DNA of 64,000 nucleotides from Flavimaribacter sp039888615 (GTDB taxonomy: Bacteria > Pseudomonadota > Alphaproteobacteria > Rhizobiales > Rhizobiaceae). Numbering within the stretch: position 1 is the first letter of the stretch; each line of letters opens with the position of its first letter. This document shows, in pieces, positions 50,330 through 59,072 of the stretch. Under the pieces are notes generated by a model. The model was not told the DNA's origin, did not search any database, and worked only from the letters and a program-made list of their open reading frames with translations. Where the stretch lies: the NCBI GenBank assembly GCA_039888615.1, contig JBDQQS010000007.1. One strand, 5' to 3'. Position numbers and translations under genes: made by a program.

Positions 50330-51739
50330 TCAGATGGAGAATATCTTGCCAGGATTCATGATATTGTCCGGATCGAGCACCCGCTTGATGGCGCGCATGA
50401 CGTCCAGGCTCTCTCCGGCTTCAGTGCGCAGCGCAGTCTGCTTCCCCTGCCCGACGCCATGTTCGCCCGTACACGTGCCTTCCATCGACAGCGCCCGTTC
50501 ATTCAGCCGCGCGACGAATGCCTCGCCCTGTCTGACTTCTTCGTGATCGTTGGGGTCGATCATCACCATGACGTGGAAATTGCCGTCGCCGACATGGCCG
50601 GCGATCGGCGCAAGCAGCCCGGACTCCTCAATGTCGCGGTGCGTTTCATGGATGCACTCGGTCAGGCGGGAAATTGGCACGCAGACATCGGTCGTGATGT
50701 TGGTGCAGCCCGGACGCATGGCCATGCCGGCGAAATAGGCGTTGTGCCGCGCCTTCCACAGGCGATTGCGTTCTTCCAGCTCGCTGGCCCAGAGAAACTC
50801 GCCGGCGTCGAATTCCGCAGCGATCTCGCCAAACGTCATGGCCTGCTCCTCGGCGAAGGCGTCCGTACCGTGAAACTCGAGAAAGAGCAGTGGCGTTTCC
50901 GGATAGTCGAGCCCCCCATAGGCGTTCACGCCCCTGACCATCGCCGGATCCAGCAATTCGATACGAGCCACCGGCAAGCCCATCTGGATGGTCATGATGA
51001 CGGCGTTGACCGCATTGTCGATCGACGGGAATGGACAGACGCCGGCGGTGATCTTCTGCGGGATGCCGTAGAGCCGGAGCGCAATGGACGTGACGATCCC
51101 GAGCGTGCCTTCCGATCCGACAAAGAGCCGCGTCAGGTCGTAGCCGGCGGATGACTTGCGGGCGCGCGTTCCTGTGTGAATCTCCTTGCCGTCGGCGGTC
51201 ACCACGGTCAGAGCCAGGACGTTTTCGCGCATTGTGCCGTAACGCACCGCATTTGTGCCTGACGCGCGCGTCGAGGCCATGCCGCCGATCGAAGCATTTG
51301 CGCCCGGATCGATCGGAAAGAACAGGCCGGTGTCGCGCAGATAGGTGTTGAGCTCCTCACGTGTCACCCCGGGCTCGACGACACAGTCGAGGTCTTCTGG
51401 ATTGACCTTCAGAATCCGGTTCATGCGAGACGTGTCGACGCTGATCCCGCCATTCGGCGCGTTGAGATGGCCTTCGAGCGAGGTGCCGGCTCCGAAGGGT
51501 ATGATCGGCACGCGATATTCGGCGCAAATGCGCACGATCTCCGAAATTTCGCCGGCGGTTTCGGGAAAGGCGACACCGTCGGGCAATTGGCCCGGAATAT
51601 AGGTGGTGGTATGGGTATGCTGGGCGCGAAAGGCTTCGCCCGTCTGAAAGCTCTCGCCGAAACGCTGCTTGAGTATCCCGAGAACCGCTGCAATGCCCGT
51701 TTCGTTACGCAAGCCGGCGCCCGCATCCGCCAGTACCAT
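50330..51739 (-). CDS. FAD-linked oxidase, D-lactate/2-hydroxyacid dehydrogenase type
   Basis: A 469-residue flavoprotein of the GlcD/DLD family. The FAD-binding PCMH domain includes PFGAGTSLEGHLNAPNGGIS (about 82-101), PGANASIGGMASTRASGTNAVRYG and GSEGTLGIV; the C-terminal part carries GHVGDGNFH (metal/substrate site), GTCTGEHGVGQGK and DPDNIMNPGKIF. It oxidises D-lactate or a similar 2-hydroxy acid and passes electrons to cytochrome or quinone. It is a single gene, divergent from a thioesterase gene. Confidence 0.9.
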   Translation of the reverse strand: MVLADAGAGLRNETGIAAVLGILKQRFGESFQTGEAFRAQHTHTTTYIPGQLPDGVAFPETAGEISEIVRICAEYRVPIIPFGAGTSLEGHLNAPNGGISVDTSRMNRILKVNPEDLDCVVEPGVTREELNTYLRDTGLFFPIDPGANASIGGMASTRASGTNAVRYGTMRENVLALTVVTADGKEIHTGTRARKSSAGYDLTRLFVGSEGTLGIVTSIALRLYGIPQKITAGVCPFPSIDNAVNAVIMTIQMGLPVARIELLDPAMVRGVNAYGGLDYPETPLLFLEFHGTDAFAEEQAMTFGEIAAEFDAGEFLWASELEERNRLWKARHNAYFAGMAMRPGCTNITTDVCVPISRLTECIHETHRDIEESGLLAPIAGHVGDGNFHVMVMIDPNDHEEVRQGEAFVARLNERALSMEGTCTGEHGVGQGKQTALRTEAGESLDVMRAIKRVLDPDNIMNPGKIFSI

Positions 51740-51822
51740 CCTGTACCTCCCTAATGCCGTTTCCCGCAGGATGCCCCTTGTGGCGCCTGCTTCAACGAGT
51801 AAAGTAATTCGGGCGTATCAAT

Positions 51823-52329
51823 ATGGCGAAACGGGAAGAGGAACAACAGGTGAAAACGACCGCGCCATTCCTCGCGCCCCCGGCCGAAATAAAGGCAGAC
51901 TGGATCGACTACAACGGCCATCTCAACATGGCCTATTACAATGTTCTTTTCGACGAAGGGGCGGACAAGGCCTTCAGCGAATTCGGCATGACGGCTGACT
52001 ATGTGCGGCAAAACGGGTTGAGCTTCTACGTCGCCGAACTCCATGTCTGCTATCTGCGGGAGGTCCATCAGCGCGACAGCGTCCGTGTCAGCTTTCGTGT
52101 TCTCGACCTCGACGAGAAACGCATACACGCCTATCAGGAACTGATACACGCCGACGGCTGGGTATCGGCGACGTCTGAAGTGCTTTACCTGCACATAGAC
52201 GCCTCAGGACCGAAGGTCGCCAAGATTCCAACCGACATGTACAACGCTATCGACGAGATGCGCCGGCTTCAGTCGAGCCTGCCCTGGCCCGATAAGGCCG
52301 GTCGAAGCATCGGAATCAACAGGAATTAG
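51823..52329 (+). CDS. Thioesterase family protein (hotdog fold)
   Basis: A 168-residue single hotdog domain: WIDYNGHLNMAYYNVLFDEGAD at 27-48 is the classic 4HBT catalytic region, then SFYVAELHVCYLREVHQRDSVRV and a C-terminal RRLQSSLPWPDKAG. Proteins like this act on short acyl-CoA substrates, and some are betainyl-CoA thioesterases of carnitine use; no carnitine genes are nearby. It is followed 10 bp later by the ClC channel gene. Confidence 0.82.
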   Translation: MAKREEEQQVKTTAPFLAPPAEIKADWIDYNGHLNMAYYNVLFDEGADKAFSEFGMTADYVRQNGLSFYVAELHVCYLREVHQRDSVRVSFRVLDLDEKRIHAYQELIHADGWVSATSEVLYLHIDASGPKVAKIPTDMYNAIDEMRRLQSSLPWPDKAGRSIGINRN

Positions 52330-52339
52330 CGACAGAGTG

Positions 52340-53971
52340 ATGTTGCCCGAATATATCCGATCGCTGCCGCGGCAAATCCGGCTCTGGGTGACGCCGAACA
52401 TCCGGTCGTTCCTCGACGAAAAACAGCCTCGTTTGTGGCTGCTTTCGCTCGCCGTCGGGCTTGCGGTGACGATCGCGGCCATTATTTTTCGTGAACTGAT
52501 CGGCCTGGTTCAACTCGCCTGGCTTCGTGACAGCACCGAAAATGTCATTTCCGCCGCCCGCAAGGTTCCGTGGTACATGGTGGTGTTCGCGCCAGCGGTT
52601 GGCGGACTTGTCGTCGGCCAGATGCTGCGGTTCCTGCCTCAGCGGCGAACGCTTGCAGTGGCGGACGTCATCGAGGCGCGGGCCGTCTCCGGCAAGCGCC
52701 TCAGTTTTCGCGAGGGTATCTTTTCGGCATTGCTCTCGGCAATTTCTCTTGGATCCGGTGCAAGCGCCGGCCGCGAAGGGCCGATCATCCATCTCGGCGC
52801 AACGCTCGCAGCGGCGATCGCCCGCCACAGCAAAATGCCGTCATGGTGCGATCGCACTCTGCTCGGCTGCGGCGTGGCCGGAGCGATTTCGGCAAGCTTC
52901 AATGCGCCGATCGCCGGGGTCCTGTTCGCGCACGAGGTAATACTGGGCCACTATTCCCTGCGGTCCTTCGTACCGATCGTCATATCCTCCACCGTCGCGG
53001 CCATCCTGTCGCGAAACTGGTTCGGAGAGGTGGTCACCTTCACCGTCCCGAACTATACGGTCGTCTCCTATTGGGAATTTCCGGGTTTCGCCATACTCGG
53101 GATCATTTCAGCGATCGTCGCAATTTCTTTCCAGTTCTCGCTCTTTTCCACCGACTTCCTGGCCCGCAAGATGACAATGCCATTGTGGCTGCGTCCGGTG
53201 GTCGGCGGACTGGCGGTCGGTTGTATCGGCTACTTCCTGCCGCAAATTCTGGGCGTCGGATATGAAGCGACGGACGAAGCCCTCTGGGGACGTCTCTCGC
53301 TGGCGATGATGCTGACGCTGATCGTCGCGAAGACAGCCGCCACCTCCATTACGCTTGCATCGCGTTTCGGCGGCGGCGTCTTCTCGCCCTCCCTTTATCT
53401 TGGCGCCATGACCGGCGGCGCCTACGGCATTATCGCCGCATCGGCCTTTCCGGATCTGGCGTCCAGTTCGGCCCTCTATTCCTTCCTCGGCATGGGAGCG
53501 GTGGTCGGCGCCGTTCTCGGCGCGCCGATCTCGACAACGCTGATCGTTTTTGAGCTGACAGGCGGCTATGAACTGTCCATTGCCCTGCTTCTTACCGTGG
53601 CGATCGCGCACGGCATCAACCAGGCGATCCACGGACATTCCTATTTCAACTGGCAGCTGGAGATGCGCGGCATCTTCGTCCAGGCGGGTCCTCAGCATAT
53701 TGTGGTCAGCAATGTGAAGGTCATGGATTTCATGACACCGGTCGACACTAACGACGAACCTGTCGAATATAAAAAGGAACGGAGCATGTCGCTAAAACCG
53801 ACCGATACGCTGGACAAGGCCTTGCGTATTTTCGACACCGGTGGAGCGTCGCGCCTGCCGGTGGTTGACGAGAAGCATGGAACCCACATCATTGCGTGGG
53901 CGACTCACGTCAAAGCGCTGGCCTATTTCAACAAGCGGCTTATCGATGTCGCCAAGGAAGAACACCTTTAA
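52340..53971 (+). CDS. ClC-type chloride channel/antiporter with C-terminal CBS domains
   Basis: The 543-residue inner-membrane protein has the ClC selectivity motifs: GSGASAGREGP (about 138-148, containing the gating Glu), GGGVFSPSL (near 350) and a conserved internal Tyr region. After about 440 it continues as a cytoplasmic part with CBS-like segments (VMDFMTPVDTNDEPVEY and MSLKPTDTLDKALRIFDTGG). Such proteins exchange Cl- for protons or conduct Cl-. An extra GTG immediately before the chosen ATG could start it one codon earlier. Confidence 0.92.
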   Translation: MLPEYIRSLPRQIRLWVTPNIRSFLDEKQPRLWLLSLAVGLAVTIAAIIFRELIGLVQLAWLRDSTENVISAARKVPWYMVVFAPAVGGLVVGQMLRFLPQRRTLAVADVIEARAVSGKRLSFREGIFSALLSAISLGSGASAGREGPIIHLGATLAAAIARHSKMPSWCDRTLLGCGVAGAISASFNAPIAGVLFAHEVILGHYSLRSFVPIVISSTVAAILSRNWFGEVVTFTVPNYTVVSYWEFPGFAILGIISAIVAISFQFSLFSTDFLARKMTMPLWLRPVVGGLAVGCIGYFLPQILGVGYEATDEALWGRLSLAMMLTLIVAKTAATSITLASRFGGGVFSPSLYLGAMTGGAYGIIAASAFPDLASSSALYSFLGMGAVVGAVLGAPISTTLIVFELTGGYELSIALLLTVAIAHGINQAIHGHSYFNWQLEMRGIFVQAGPQHIVVSNVKVMDFMTPVDTNDEPVEYKKERSMSLKPTDTLDKALRIFDTGGASRLPVVDEKHGTHIIAWATHVKALAYFNKRLIDVAKEEHL

Positions 53972-53987
53972 GATCTGACATGTCCCA

Positions 53988-55166
53988 ATGCCCTTGAGGA
54001 TTTCCAATCGCGACGCGCGCCGGCTCTGGCTATTCGCGCAAGGTCTCGCCGAAACGCCAACCGGCCCGCTCGACCTGATGGGTACGATCCATTCGCTCGG
54101 CTTCGTACAGCTCGACACGATCCGCAACGTGACACGCGCCCATCACCACATCCTGTGGAGCCGCAACCAGAACTATCGCGAACCCATGCTCGGAAAGCTG
54201 CTGGCCAAGGACCGGCTGATCTTCGAACACTACACGCATGACGCATCGGTCATCCCGGTGGAATTCTACCCGATGTGGCGTCGCCAGTTCGACAGAATGC
54301 GCGAACGGCTCCATCGGTCAAGCTACTACGGTCCCGCCCTCGACGCTGCCGAACAGAAGATCATTCGGGACAGGATCGAAAATGAAGGACCGTTGTCGAC
54401 CCATGCCTTCGACACAAAGATCGAAGGCGCGCGGGAAATGTGGGCGCGCCCGCCGCACAAGAAGGCGCTGGACTACCTCTGGTATGTCGGCGATCTCTCT
54501 ACATCCCACCGTGAAAATTTCATCAAATACTACGATCTCACGCACCGGGTGATCCCCGAAGACCTGCGCACACGGGAGATTGCGCATGACCGGCAGGTGG
54601 ACTGGCTGTGCGACGCCGCCCTCTCCCGCCTGACTTTCGCAAGTCCGGGAGAAGTCCAGCGCTTCTGGGAAGCGACGACGCCGGCGGAAGTCCGCCAGTG
54701 GATCGAAAGGCGAAACGGCGCACTCGTCGAGGTCGAGATACAAACAGCCGACAGGCAATGGGTCAAGGCGCTGGCCGTTCCCGACATCGAGCAGAAACTT
54801 GCCGATACGCCGGATCCGACGAGCCGGCTGCGCATCATAAACCCCTTCGACCCCGCAATCCGGGACCGCACCCGCACTGAGCGCCTTTTCGGCTTCGACT
54901 ACCGGATCGAGATTTTCGTGCCGGCGGAAAAACGTCTCTGGGGATATTACGTCTATCCGTTGCTGGAGGGCGACCGTTTCGTCGGCCGCATGGAAATCAA
55001 GGCGGATCGCAACGCCGGCTTCATCTGTGCGACGCGTTTCTGGCCGGAACCGCGCGTGCAATGGAGCGCAAAGCGTCACGCCCGCCTTGAAGCCGAACTT
55101 CATCGGCTTGCGCGTCTGATCGGCGTTTCGGAAGTGCGCTACGGCGACGACTTCGCCAGCGATTGA
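53988..55166 (+). CDS. YcaQ-like winged-helix (HTH_42) DNA glycosylase family protein
   Basis: A 392-residue protein of the HTH_42/YcaQ family: SNRDARRLWLFAQGLAETP at the start, then LGFVQLDTIRNVTRAHHHILWSR (containing the QLDxI catalytic-type segment), then EFYPMWRRQFDRM and the C-terminal FGFDYRIEIFVPAEKRLWGYYVYPLL with GRMEIKADRNAG. E. coli YcaQ removes interstrand crosslinks by glycosylase action, so a similar repair role is expected. Confidence 0.85.
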   Translation: MPLRISNRDARRLWLFAQGLAETPTGPLDLMGTIHSLGFVQLDTIRNVTRAHHHILWSRNQNYREPMLGKLLAKDRLIFEHYTHDASVIPVEFYPMWRRQFDRMRERLHRSSYYGPALDAAEQKIIRDRIENEGPLSTHAFDTKIEGAREMWARPPHKKALDYLWYVGDLSTSHRENFIKYYDLTHRVIPEDLRTREIAHDRQVDWLCDAALSRLTFASPGEVQRFWEATTPAEVRQWIERRNGALVEVEIQTADRQWVKALAVPDIEQKLADTPDPTSRLRIINPFDPAIRDRTRTERLFGFDYRIEIFVPAEKRLWGYYVYPLLEGDRFVGRMEIKADRNAGFICATRFWPEPRVQWSAKRHARLEAELHRLARLIGVSEVRYGDDFASD

Positions 55167-55250
55167 CCGGGCGCCGGAGACGCCGGGGAAGTATACGCAC
55201 AGTATTGCGCGGCGTCGGCCGATCGCATAACAGAGCGTAACGAGGACACC

Positions 55251-56312
55251 ATGTCAGAATTCGTCTCCGACACAGTATTCAAACGCGACGTCTTTTCCGA
55301 GACGCGCGCCGGCCATTTCAGCGACCGGCCCGACGAGCGGGTCGCCCGGCGCATCGTGTCGGCTTCGCCTCTCTGGTCCCGGCCGCTCGCCTGGTTTCTC
55401 GCCAATCGCGAAATCAGGGCGTTGAAAGCTGTTTCGGGGATCGCCGGAACGCCGCAACTGATCGAGGTCGACCGCGACGGGCTTTTCCGATCCTGGACGG
55501 AAGGCGCCCCGCTGCATCTTGCGCGGCCGGACAATGCGACGTGGTATCGCGACGCCGGCCGCCTGCTGCGCGATCTGCGCCGCCGCGGCATTACCCATAA
55601 CGATCTCGCCAAGCCTCAGAACTGGCTGATGCTGCCGGACGGCAAGGCGGCGGTGATCGATTTCCAGCTCGCGTCCTGTCACCGCCGGAAAGGACGTTAC
55701 TATCGCACGCTCGCCTACGAGGATCTCAGGCATCTCATCAAGCAGAAACGATCCTTCGCGCCGCATCTGATGACCGCGACGGAAAAGCGGATCCTTGCGC
55801 GCAAGTCCCTGCCGTCGCGGATTTGGATGGCGACCGGCAAGAAGGTCTACAACCTCGTCACCCGCGGCCTGTTTTCCTGGTCGGACGGCGAGGGAACCGG
55901 CGATCGCATCGAGCGCGAGGGGCCGACGATCAACAAGGTGTTGCGCTCAGATCCGGCTATCCGCGACGTGGCTCTCAGCCTCTACCCGCTGCCCCGCAAG
56001 GGCGTCGGCATCTATGCATTCGTCGAGACCGACGAAAAGGAAATTGACCTGCCGGAATTCAATGCGCGCATCCGCAAGCAGAATCGGGACGCGAACCTCG
56101 ACATGGCGCAGCCCGTCAGGGCTCTGCCCCGGCGTTCCGACGGCGGCGTTCGCGACGACATATTGCGATTGATCGCCATGAACCAGATGACGGAGCTCGA
56201 CGATCTCTTGAACCGCGAACCCGACATCGCCGGCGACGTCCGTAAGATCATGGCCGAGCGGCTGAACTGGACGGACCGGCGCATAAGCCAACTGGAAGAA
56301 AAACAGGCCTGA
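55251..56312 (+). CDS. Kinase-like protein with a C-terminal adenylation-type tail
   Basis: A 353-residue protein. The first half (about 1-165) is a compact protein-kinase-like (RIO/LPS-kinase-like) fold, with a truncated N-lobe, the catalytic loop ITHNDLAKPQNWL (near 120) and the metal segment VIDFQLA (near 140). Residues 215-320 (DVALSLYPLPRKGVGIYAFVE ... RALPRRSDGGVRDDILRLI) resemble the C-terminal domain of acyl-CoA synthetases, with a PRRSDGGVRDDIL block in place of the usual PRTxxGKxxR. The combination is unusual. It follows the YcaQ gene by 84 bp. Substrate unknown. Confidence 0.7.
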   Translation: MSEFVSDTVFKRDVFSETRAGHFSDRPDERVARRIVSASPLWSRPLAWFLANREIRALKAVSGIAGTPQLIEVDRDGLFRSWTEGAPLHLARPDNATWYRDAGRLLRDLRRRGITHNDLAKPQNWLMLPDGKAAVIDFQLASCHRRKGRYYRTLAYEDLRHLIKQKRSFAPHLMTATEKRILARKSLPSRIWMATGKKVYNLVTRGLFSWSDGEGTGDRIEREGPTINKVLRSDPAIRDVALSLYPLPRKGVGIYAFVETDEKEIDLPEFNARIRKQNRDANLDMAQPVRALPRRSDGGVRDDILRLIAMNQMTELDDLLNREPDIAGDVRKIMAERLNWTDRRISQLEEKQA

Positions 56313-56320
56313 TCTCTCGG

Positions 56321-56782
56321 TTACGAGCGGTTGTCATCAAGATAGCGGCGGATTTTTTCCAGCAGCGGCAGCGCCTCGATCATGTCTGGCGCGGAAACAC
56401 TTTTGGCGAGCTCCAGCAGTTCCGGCGCGATCGCGGCCACCGCGTTGTCGCGCGCTTCAAGTCCGGCGTCCGTCAGGCGCACACGTTTGCTCCGCCGGTC
56501 ACGTTCATCCGGCGTCACCGCGACGTATCCCTTCTTTTCCAGCCGTGCGATCGTGTTGGTCATGGCGCCTTTGGTGACCTGCATGGCGCGGGCGATCTCC
56601 ACAAGGCTCGGCTCGCCGCCGAGCCGCGCCAGGTGATTGAGCACCGAAAAATGCGCCATCTTGAGTTCGTGAGGCAGTACGCGCTCAATCGCGTGGCCGG
56701 AGAGCTGCGCAATTTTGCCGATCTCGTTGAAAAAGCGGAATATGGCAGCTCCCGTCTCAGGTTTGCCGGCGCTGTTGTTCAT
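56321..56782 (-). CDS. MarR family transcriptional regulator
   Basis: A 153-residue winged-helix regulator (EPSLVEIARAMQVTKGAMTNTIARLEKKG is the recognition region near 60-88; the wing follows, TPDERDRRSKRVRLT). It overlaps the upstream Acg-type oxidoreductase by 4 bases, so it regulates its own operon, most likely at the dyad 57950-57995. Its ligand is probably an aromatic or an oxidant, as for many MarR proteins. Confidence 0.9.
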   Translation of the reverse strand: MNNSAGKPETGAAIFRFFNEIGKIAQLSGHAIERVLPHELKMAHFSVLNHLARLGGEPSLVEIARAMQVTKGAMTNTIARLEKKGYVAVTPDERDRRSKRVRLTDAGLEARDNAVAAIAPELLELAKSVSAPDMIEALPLLEKIRRYLDDNRS

Positions 56783-57939
56783 GCATTTCCTATTCGGCTC
56801 TCATACGGCCATCGCGGCGATGGCTCGATTGACGGACCATAACCCAGCCGAACGAACATTTGCAGCGTGCTATCGTCGTCAATGCCGAGTTTCTCCCTGA
56901 TCGCCGCGTAATGGTCCGCCATTTCCGGATATTCCTGCAGCGACTGGGAAAAGGGCTGCAGCGCCAATCCCTCCTGTGTCGCCGCAAGATGGAAACGCAG
57001 ATAGTCGCGACCGGCGGCAAACTGATCCAGGCGCGTATTGCCGGCAGTCGACATCCAGGCAAAGGCCATGGCGGTGTCGAAGGGCGCTTTAAGCATGGGC
57101 AATCCCTGGCGAAAAGGCATCGAGTCGACATCGGCAAGGACTTGCCGGCTGATCATTCCGGTCGCCGAAAGCAACTCCATCATCGGACCTTCGAGCACAA
57201 TACCGTCCGGATTGTCGTCGATCTGCCGCGAACCGATGCGCATCACGTCGATGCTTTCCTGATAGGTGCGCGGCGTGTAAAGCTCCATCTCCATGGCTGA
57301 CCAGGAGAAATCGCGCAGGTCGGCGACACGACCGTTGTCATTGATGTATCCGATATCGGAATATCGCGCGCTTTGACCTATCCTTTCCAGGATTTCTTCA
57401 GAAACCGGTTTTTCGGTGTCGAAGGCTTCCCGATTGGTGCGCCGGGCGAGCGCATGCTCGAAGAGTGGATCAAACGCCAAGGCGTCATCCTTGCTGAAGA
57501 CGAAACGCGCCACTGGCCGCTGATCGAGTTCCGGCAGCGGCTCGCCTTCCGGAAAAGGGATCATACCAACACTGTAGCCGGCCCTACGCGCAGCCATGAC
57601 CAAAAGCTCTGAAAAGCAGCCGAGCCCGATCACGATCTGCCGGTCGTGAGGGTCTGTATGGGGAAGTTTGCGCTCGGGATCGCAATAAAGAACGACCGTG
57701 TCCGGTTTGGAAAGGTCAGCGATCCATGGCTGCATGTTGTGCGGATTGGGCGCCAGAATGGCGTAGGAAAGCGCCAAATGTCGGACATCCCTCGCCCGCT
57801 CCCCTTTTGGCGCCTCGGCCGCCTGCGACCAGGGCTGTCTGGCAGTCGCAGGCTTCCGGCTCGCGATCCAGGCAGTTCCGGCTGCGGCGAGCACGACGCC
57901 GCCGCCCGCCAGCTTCAGAAATTTGCGTCTCGTCGTCAT
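56779..57939 (-). CDS. Tat-exported Acg-family FMN-binding oxidoreductase
   Basis: The 386-residue protein starts at ATG 57939 with GGAG 7 bases upstream. The N-terminus TRRKFLKLAGGGVVLAAAG is a twin-arginine signal (RRKFLK). The body is a nitroreductase-like Acg fold: HLALSYAILAPNPHNMQPW near 55-73, RRTNREAF near 168, then the second half with DRQIVIGLGCFSELLVMAARRAG and SRQIDDNPDG. Acg-type proteins bind FMN, and several lack known substrates. It is co-transcribed with marR; a nested palindrome lies in front. Confidence 0.85.
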   Translation of the reverse strand: MTTRRKFLKLAGGGVVLAAAGTAWIASRKPATARQPWSQAAEAPKGERARDVRHLALSYAILAPNPHNMQPWIADLSKPDTVVLYCDPERKLPHTDPHDRQIVIGLGCFSELLVMAARRAGYSVGMIPFPEGEPLPELDQRPVARFVFSKDDALAFDPLFEHALARRTNREAFDTEKPVSEEILERIGQSARYSDIGYINDNGRVADLRDFSWSAMEMELYTPRTYQESIDVMRIGSRQIDDNPDGIVLEGPMMELLSATGMISRQVLADVDSMPFRQGLPMLKAPFDTAMAFAWMSTAGNTRLDQFAAGRDYLRFHLAATQEGLALQPFSQSLQEYPEMADHYAAIREKLGIDDDSTLQMFVRLGYGPSIEPSPRWPYESRIGNA

Positions 57940-57949
57940 GACCGTCTCC

Positions 57950-57995
57950 AATATGGTTTAACGATATACTATATAGTATAATGGTGAACCATATT
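57950..57995. promoter_or_regulatory. Concentric double palindrome in front of the Acg-marR operon
   Basis: AATATGGTT (57950-57958) pairs with AACCATATT (57987-57995). Inside it TATACTATATAGTATA (57965-57980) is a perfect 16-bp palindrome. Both share the same centre (57972.5). It overlaps the promoter and ribosome-site region of the Acg gene, the natural place for a MarR operator. Confidence 0.8.
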
Positions 57996-58032
57996 CAATG
58001 GCTTGCAGCGTCGACCGGTTCCAGCGGTTCGT

Positions 58033-58920
58033 TCACACCCATACGGTGAGCGCGACAGTCAGCACCAAGACGGTGAGCAGGGTCGAAACAAGAATGAAGC
58101 TCGCCACCGCTCCCGCTTGTTCGGGAACGTATCGCTCGACGAAGAGGTAGGTGGCAACGGACACCGGCATCAGGGTTCCTATGACAAACGCGCCTTTCTG
58201 CACGCCGGTAAAGCCGAACAGCCACACGACGCCGGCGGCGACGGCCGCCGCCATCGCGATGTGAATCAGGCTGAGCGCCAATCCGAGCCATAGCGTGCTG
58301 AATTTCAATGTCGCAAGCGTGTAGCCGAGGGTAAGAAGCATCAGGGGAATGGTCATGCCGCCAAGAATATCGAACGCCTGGCTGACCGCTTTCGGCAGTT
58401 CGTAGTCGGTCGACATCAGCACTAGCGTGAGGATGACCGAATAGATGATCGGGGATGTGAGCAGGTCCCGCAACGAAAAGCGGCCCATCGGGATCCACAT
58501 GCCTACGGTGAAGATGCCGATCACAACCACGACGACATAGGCCATGGTGAAGGACATGCCCGCGCTACCCAGGGCGAGCAGTGATATGGGAAGGCCGATA
58601 TTGCCGACATTGTTGAGCATCATCGGAGACAGGAAAGCGCGAACCGGCAGGCGCATGAGTTTCAGGACGACGAAACCGATAACGCCGAAACAAATGACCG
58701 CCAGCGCCGCGGCCAGCATGAAATCCAGAAATTCGGCGACGTTCACATGCCGTTTGCTCAGATGCGAAATGATGAGCGTCGGATAGCCGACATTGGTCAC
58801 CAGACCGCTGATCGTGTTCTTGTCGAAGGGTATTTTCGCAAGCGCAAGCCCGTAGCCAATCGCGGCGCAGACGAGCACCGGCAGAATGACGTTGGTGATA
58901 TTCACAAACAGTTCCGCCAT
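58033..58920 (-). CDS. AEC family transporter
   Basis: A 295-residue integral membrane protein with about ten hydrophobic helices arranged as two similar halves, typical of the auxin-efflux-carrier-type (AEC/BASS-like) group. The DKNTISGLVTNVGYPTLIISHL block near 33-54 and NNVGNIGLPISLLALG near 102-117 are the family signatures. Exported or imported organic anions are not predictable. Confidence 0.88.
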   Translation of the reverse strand: MAELFVNITNVILPVLVCAAIGYGLALAKIPFDKNTISGLVTNVGYPTLIISHLSKRHVNVAEFLDFMLAAALAVICFGVIGFVVLKLMRLPVRAFLSPMMLNNVGNIGLPISLLALGSAGMSFTMAYVVVVVIGIFTVGMWIPMGRFSLRDLLTSPIIYSVILTLVLMSTDYELPKAVSQAFDILGGMTIPLMLLTLGYTLATLKFSTLWLGLALSLIHIAMAAAVAAGVVWLFGFTGVQKGAFVIGTLMPVSVATYLFVERYVPEQAGAVASFILVSTLLTVLVLTVALTVWV

Positions 58921-59072
58921 GCCGCATTCCCCCCGGGGCGCCCCCTTTCCAACCCATCATCGGCGTCACTATTTAAACAAACCGGGAAAATAACAACTGT
59001 ATAGCGGCTGGATTTGTTGTGCCGCTGACAAGTTTTCTGGCCTTTCAGAGCCGAATCACTACATTGGGGACG

